NCBI RefSeq assembly: GCF_001651855.1
Contig: NZ_LNQC01000048.1
Coordinates: 1 to 36,134, forward strand
Source: Sinorhizobium americanum
Lineage (GTDB): Bacteria > Pseudomonadota > Alphaproteobacteria > Rhizobiales > Rhizobiaceae
Direction of reading: 5' to 3'
Length of the DNA: 36,134 nucleotides
The notes under the pieces are model-generated. The model was not told the DNA's origin. It did not search any database and saw nothing but the letters and a program-made list of their open reading frames with translations. The first letter of the stretch is position 1, and each line of letters begins with the position of its first letter. The position numbers and the translations under genes were made by a program. Below, one piece after another: positions 32,578 to 36,134 of the stretch.

Positions 32578-33143
32578 CAGCGCCCGCTGAGAAGGCAGAT
32601 TGAGAATCCTGAGCCGGTCAAAGGCGGCTCGCTGATTACCGGCCCTCGGATTTTCGAGATTGCCTGGTCCAGCCCAAGCATCCTCGCTTGTCCTGTGCAC
32701 GGCCTCGTTATGCCTTCCCACAAATGAGCTATACCGACAAATACGGTCATCTGAGCTATCAGACGATGCTTGCGGATCTGCGACAGTGGTCGCTCGACGC
32801 GCCATGGTCTGCGGGACCTGCCCTCAGGCGGCCGCCCTATTCCTGTCACGGTGAAACAGCGACGACACTGGCATGAAGGCGTGAACGGTCGATCTAAACG
32901 GCCGAAACGTTCTCGGGGGGGGCGCCGGCAGTACCGGGCGAGGAGATCGTAATCGAAGCGCTGTGCTGCTGGTGGCAAGGCTGCAGAGTGAGAGGGCCTG
33001 CCAGGCAGGGCGTGGACAGAGGGGTCGGAGAGTGGGGCAGTTTGCGCCGACGAATGACGCGACCATCGATTTTCTCCCGCGGCCTCTGCCCACCTGACCC
33101 AACGTCGCCGGTCACTATTCGGCGGCGGCAGTAATCCTCATCA
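32578..33143. other. Gap after T4SS operon, no convincing gene
   Basis: About 566 bases. Short open frames exist, such as 32724-32876 (50 codons starting MSYTDKYGHLSYQTML), but none has a good ribosome binding site. A weak dyad ACCG-ACAAATA-CGGT is near 32731-32745 beside two copies of GAGCTAT. This would be a reasonable place for a transfer origin or operon terminator, yet I see no diagnostic nick-region sequence. Confidence 0.35.
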
Positions 33144-33173
33144 GCCCGGCCATTGCGCCGGGCGCTTTTGTTT
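33144..33173 (+). terminator. Terminator-like hairpin just before DUF932 gene
   Basis: Perfect 7-base GC stem GCCCGGC (33144-33150) / GCCGGGC (33157-33163) with a 6-base loop, followed by GCTTTTGTTT on the plus strand. It ends about 15 bases before the DUF932 ATG at 33188 and next to its ribosome binding site (AGGAG, 33175-33179). It could end upstream transcription or act as an attenuator in the DUF932 leader. Confidence 0.55.
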
Positions 33174-33187
33174 CAGGAGACTTGCAC

Positions 33188-34378
33188 ATGAACAGCATGC
33201 TTCCCAACGCTCAATCGGCCTCGTCCGGCTTCAAGGTCGATATCTCGCGCGGCGAGCGCATCGGTCGCGTGTCGTCTGAATGGTTCTCACGTCCGGACGA
33301 CCAACGCTACCTCTCTCTCGGCGAGCTCTACAACGCGGTCAAATCGCGGGCCGATTGCGCCCACGCCCGTACGGTTGAAAGCGCCGCCATCCGTGTGGAG
33401 GCGAGTCGCGACAATTCCGAGCGGCTCGAACTGATCGTTCCCGGCCAGAGGCAGCCGATCGCGCCTACGCACTGGAGCTACGGCCAGCTTTGTAGCCTGG
33501 TCGGAGCGCCGGCAACCTATATGCGCCAGCTTCCTGCTCCGCTCGCCGGCATCAACCTTCAGCACGGCTTGCTCTCGCATAGGTCCGAGCTGGTCAAGAC
33601 GCTTGAGGCCGACGGGGAGCGCGTCGAGCTTCGCGCGATTACCGGGCCTGAGTACGGCAGGGTCTGGGACCACGAGCTTGTCAGCGCCGTTATGGATATC
33701 GCCGGCAACGGTACCGGCGACACAATGTGGAAGGTGCCGGGCGTTCTCGACTGGTCGACGATGACCCACAATCCCTTCGTGGACATCAGCAAGGAGACCA
33801 CCACCCTCTATGCCAGCGATCGCGACGTTTTTCTGTTCCTTGTCGACGACACGCACCCGATCGAAGCCGGCCGCCTGGCTAACGGCGAACCCGATCTCTA
33901 TTTCCGCGGTTTCTATTGCTGGAACAGCGAAGTGGGTTCGAAGTCGCTCGGGATCGCCTCCTTCTATCTGCGCGCGGTGTGCTGCAATCGAAACCTCTGG
34001 GGTACGGAAAATTTCGAGGAGATCGTCATTCGTCATTCGAAGTTCGCCGGCCATCGGTTCGCGCATGAGGCGGCACCGGCGCTGACCAACTTTGCCAACT
34101 CATCCCCGGTGCCCTTTGTTGCGGGAATCAAGGCGGCGCGCGAACGCATCGTCGTGCGCACTGACGAGGATCGCCATGGCTTTTTGCGCAAGCGCGGCTT
34201 CTCGAGGGGCGAAACCGCCAGGATCATCGACACCGTCTTGCAGGAAGAGGGTCGGCCGCCGGAATCGATCTTCGATTTCGTACAGGGGATGACGGCACTC
34301 GCCCGAACGAAGTCCCACCAGGACACCCGCCTCGAACTGGAAGGCAAGGCGAAGAAGCTTCTAGAACAAACTTCCTGA
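33188..34378 (+). CDS. DUF932 family protein (plasmid/phage type)
   Basis: A 396-residue soluble protein. Family elements seen: TVESAAIRVEASRD, a THWSYGQLCSLVGAPATYMRQLP region, ALRAITGPEYGRVWDHELV-like (LRAITGPEYGRVWDHELV), then FFLFLVDD-like (VFLFLVDDTHPIEAG) and GFYCWNSEVGSKSLGIASFY followed by CCNRNLWG. This is the DUF932 family, common on plasmids and phages and of unknown biochemistry, possibly linked to mobile element maintenance or anti-restriction. The ATG at 33188 is 8 bases after AGGAG; an upstream TTG at 33182 is less likely. It has its own leader hairpin and stands alone. Confidence 0.85.
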   Translation: MNSMLPNAQSASSGFKVDISRGERIGRVSSEWFSRPDDQRYLSLGELYNAVKSRADCAHARTVESAAIRVEASRDNSERLELIVPGQRQPIAPTHWSYGQLCSLVGAPATYMRQLPAPLAGINLQHGLLSHRSELVKTLEADGERVELRAITGPEYGRVWDHELVSAVMDIAGNGTGDTMWKVPGVLDWSTMTHNPFVDISKETTTLYASDRDVFLFLVDDTHPIEAGRLANGEPDLYFRGFYCWNSEVGSKSLGIASFYLRAVCCNRNLWGTENFEEIVIRHSKFAGHRFAHEAAPALTNFANSSPVPFVAGIKAARERIVVRTDEDRHGFLRKRGFSRGETARIIDTVLQEEGRPPESIFDFVQGMTALARTKSHQDTRLELEGKAKKLLEQTS

Positions 34379-34480
34379 CGGCTATTCCAAGACGCAAGCC
34401 ACGCGCATTGCCGGCGTCGAGCAGGGCTTTCACAGTCCGAATATCCGGTGCGATGACAAGGGGCGCGTGAGTTGGAAAAG

Positions 34481-34504
34481 GGCCGGGCCGAGTGTGGCCC
34501 GGCC
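34481..34504. terminator. Shared terminator hairpin between convergent DUF932 and DUF1173 genes
   Basis: Perfect 9-base arms GGCCGGGCC (34481-34489) and GGCCCGGCC (34496-34504) around a 6-base loop. Read on the minus strand the stem is followed by CTTTTCC, a short U-tract that suits termination of the leftward DUF1173 gene, whose stop is 37 bases upstream in that direction. It may also stop the rightward DUF932 transcript. Confidence 0.7.
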
Positions 34505-34541
34505 GGAGATAACGTTCCTCTTCTGCCGATCGCACCCATGA

Positions 34542-35732
34542 TTACGGCAGTCTCGGCATTTCGCCCTCCGCCACGCGCCAGACCCATGGCGTCATCTCGG
34601 GCCTTGCCTCGATCATTTCCGCTAAGGCACGCTCGTAATCCTCACGCGCACCAGCCGGAACTACGAACATCGCGATTGGGGCGGGCCGCTGCTCCGGCAA
34701 GGTTACCGCCACGATCGGTTGCTCGCGCGCGAGATTGAAACGTAGTCCCTTGACGCTTTTCCGCTTCAAAACACTCAGCTTCTCCAAAAGCCGCAGTTCG
34801 TCGATGCTCTCGAATGGAAGCCAGTGTTCGTTGACGACCATGAGTGCAAGCTCGTCGACCGAGGCGACCCCGCCCTGCGAAATCCCGAATGTGGCTATCA
34901 AGATGAGATGGAATTCTTCGCTCGAGCGCCACAGCTCAAGTTCCGTCTCGTACCGGGCACTGAGCCGCTTCAACGCCCCATCTCCGATCATTAAGGGAAA
35001 CGGAAGATGCCGGAGCAGGATCCTCTGGCCTTCGCGCGCGGCTGTGAACTCCTTCACTTCCGCAACGGTGATCATCAGTTTGCGCGGTCCCGTCCCGGAA
35101 CTTCGCGCCCCAGCGAGAGCTGCAGTCCGGCGTGCCACGATCCCTTCCTTGTCCTCCTGGTGGAAGACTTCCGGCACGAACAGCATGTCGCTGAGCGGCT
35201 CACCACGTACCGTCATTTGCGAAGCGGCACTCAAAAGGCTTGAGCGTACCCGACCCCAGCCACGCTTGCCGGCCCAGGAGGAGCACCATTCCGTCAATTC
35301 CCCGATTTCCCAAAGATAGTGGAGCATGGCGCGCAAAGAGAGCTTTTTCGTTTCGTTGCGAATGGCCGGCACTACAGCCTCAGTCGGTTGAGAAGCCGCC
35401 ACACGCGGCCCTTTCTTCGTCATCGCGAAATCCAGCTTCAAGGCCGTTCGGCCATTGGCATCGATCTGAATTGCGTTGCCAATCAAAGGCCCGAGACCGG
35501 ACAACTCGTAAGGCGGTTCATAGGATGCGCAAGCCGGGTCGTGACCGCGCCCGGAAAGCGGCATGCGCTTGACGAGATACTGTCCATCCAAACGTGCGAT
35601 ATACATAGGAAGCGGCGGTTCCTTGCACCGGCAATGCGGCCGGAGCTTCTGCTCATAGGCGCCGGGCAGGAGCGCCTGGAATTCCATCGAATCCTCTTCG
35701 AATGTCCTGCCGCCGATCAGATAGCGCCGCAC
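34542..35732 (-). CDS. DUF1173 family protein
   Basis: A 396-residue protein I assign to DUF1173, a family seen mostly on rhizobial plasmids and conjugative elements. Near the N terminus, KLRPHCRCKEPPLPMYIARL contains a CxC that, with HDPACASYEP (His-x4-Cys), could bind zinc. The middle has an ALLHYLWE-like element (AMLHYLWEIGELTEWCSSWAG) that also marks the family, followed by mixed alpha/beta regions; no known catalytic motif. Start GTG at 35732 follows a very strong site AAAGGAGG with six bases between, so it is preferred to the ATG at 35687. Function unknown; position beside the T4SS suggests a role in plasmid transfer or upkeep. Confidence 0.78.
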   Translation of the reverse strand: MRRYLIGGRTFEEDSMEFQALLPGAYEQKLRPHCRCKEPPLPMYIARLDGQYLVKRMPLSGRGHDPACASYEPPYELSGLGPLIGNAIQIDANGRTALKLDFAMTKKGPRVAASQPTEAVVPAIRNETKKLSLRAMLHYLWEIGELTEWCSSWAGKRGWGRVRSSLLSAASQMTVRGEPLSDMLFVPEVFHQEDKEGIVARRTAALAGARSSGTGPRKLMITVAEVKEFTAAREGQRILLRHLPFPLMIGDGALKRLSARYETELELWRSSEEFHLILIATFGISQGGVASVDELALMVVNEHWLPFESIDELRLLEKLSVLKRKSVKGLRFNLAREQPIVAVTLPEQRPAPIAMFVVPAGAREDYERALAEMIEARPEMTPWVWRVAEGEMPRLP

Positions 35733-36113
35733 CCTGATCCTCCTTTACCTCCCGAAGCGTCTTCCCCATTGGTTGGGAAGAGCCCGCCGAATACTGTTCT
35801 AAATAAAGCAGTTTAATCGGCCGTATTCAATCTTTTCGAGCACCACTGACGGCCCGGACCATCCGCCGGTCAACAGACCTGCCGCCAAGCTGGCAGGGCC
35901 GCTGTTCCGCGCTGGCGCAGCCGCTGGCGGGCACGCTTTGCCGACAGCCTGCGCCACCGCGGAATCCTGCGGGCATCCCTCTATCCGGCCCTGCGGTTCC
36001 ACTCGTCTCTGCTGCTGCCGCGATCTCGCCACCGGCCGGACGCGAGCTATTGTCCGAGCCTGTGTGGAAACGTGTTGATATGATAGAGTGATTCCCGTTG
36101 AGCGGGGGTCGGG
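35733..36113. other. Gap between DUF1173 and right-edge transposase
   Basis: No gene seen. A CTTCCC...GGGAAG hairpin (about 35761-35780) lies in the DUF1173 leader, and CCTGCC...GGCAGG near 35877-35898 is another dyad in GC-rich sequence. The last 60 bases likely contain the left end of the insertion sequence whose transposase begins at 36114. Confidence 0.4.
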
Positions 36114-36134
36114 ATGAAGCGTTTCATTGAGGGC
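36114..36134 (+). CDS. IS1182-type transposase, first seven codons only
   Basis: The ATG at 36114, preceded by GGGGTCGGG, begins MKRFIEG, the usual opening of IS1182-family transposases in rhizobia, where it continues as a DDE transposase. Only 21 bases are in the window, so the call rests on memory of that N terminus. Confidence 0.45.

Noticed and set aside
32724..32876. 50-codon ORF beginning MSYTDKYGHLSYQ after virB11
   Set aside because: Reads like protein at its start but has no ribosome binding site and turns Arg/Pro-rich; not enough to call a gene.

Overview
The window looks like accessory DNA, most likely a conjugative plasmid or integrated conjugative element, from an alphaproteobacterium of the Rhizobiales (Ensifer/Sinorhizobium, Rhizobium or a close relative). 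This rests on a complete virB-type type IV secretion operon of rhizobial layout, the DUF932 and DUF1173 genes beside it, the many decayed insertion sequences (IS66, IS3, IS110, IS1182 types) and the high GC content. There are no rRNA or tRNA genes, no CRISPR array and no housekeeping genes.

Region 1 (1-10014) is a secreted-protein cluster. Three genes for RTX (Gly-Asp-rich, calcium-binding) proteins lie on the minus strand: a large one running off the left edge, a 525-residue one, and one with three cadherin-like repeats ahead of its RTX block. Two paralogous LuxR/GerE-type regulators (2956-4044 and 6886-8076) sit beside them. Upstream of two of the RTX genes there is nearly the same GC-rich palindrome (2606-2625 and 6765-6786; 16 of 20 bases identical), a good candidate operator for these regulators. 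Neither a type I secretion ABC transporter nor an autoinducer synthase is present.

Region 2 (10015-20774) is a worn mobile and conflict island: an IS3 remnant, a Fic-domain gene broken by three frameshifts, a GSU2403-type nucleotidyltransferase gene, an intact Fic gene with a C-terminal winged helix, a VapC remnant, a diverged tandem repeat, two IS110-family transposase genes, and a SUKH (SMI1/KNR4-like) gene, typical of immunity proteins, caught between the two IS110 copies. The intact Fic/nucleotidyltransferase pair has unusual dyad-symmetric sites: two related palindromes at the Fic start and two tandem dyads before the nucleotidyltransferase.

Region 3 (20775-22419) holds small genes, including a 38-codon single-span membrane protein with a strong ribosome binding site, and a MarR-like regulator divergent from the secretion operon.

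Region 4 (22516-32577) is one tightly packed operon: a TrbM-like secreted protein, virB1, virB2, virB3, virB4, virB5, an EexN-type entry-exclusion lipoprotein, virB6, a VirB7-like lipoprotein, virB8, virB9, virB10 and virB11. Several neighbours overlap by 1-8 bases. The products should build a mating-pair channel and pilus. No relaxase or VirD4 coupling protein is visible. VirB1 keeps its catalytic Glu but lacks the usual Gln of the GLMQIN motif.

Region 5 (32578-36134) has a 600-base gap, a DUF932 gene behind a terminator-like hairpin, a convergent DUF1173 gene with a strong shared terminator hairpin, and at the right edge the first codons of a probable IS1182-type transposase.

All family calls are made by eye from motifs and remembered family features; no database search was run.
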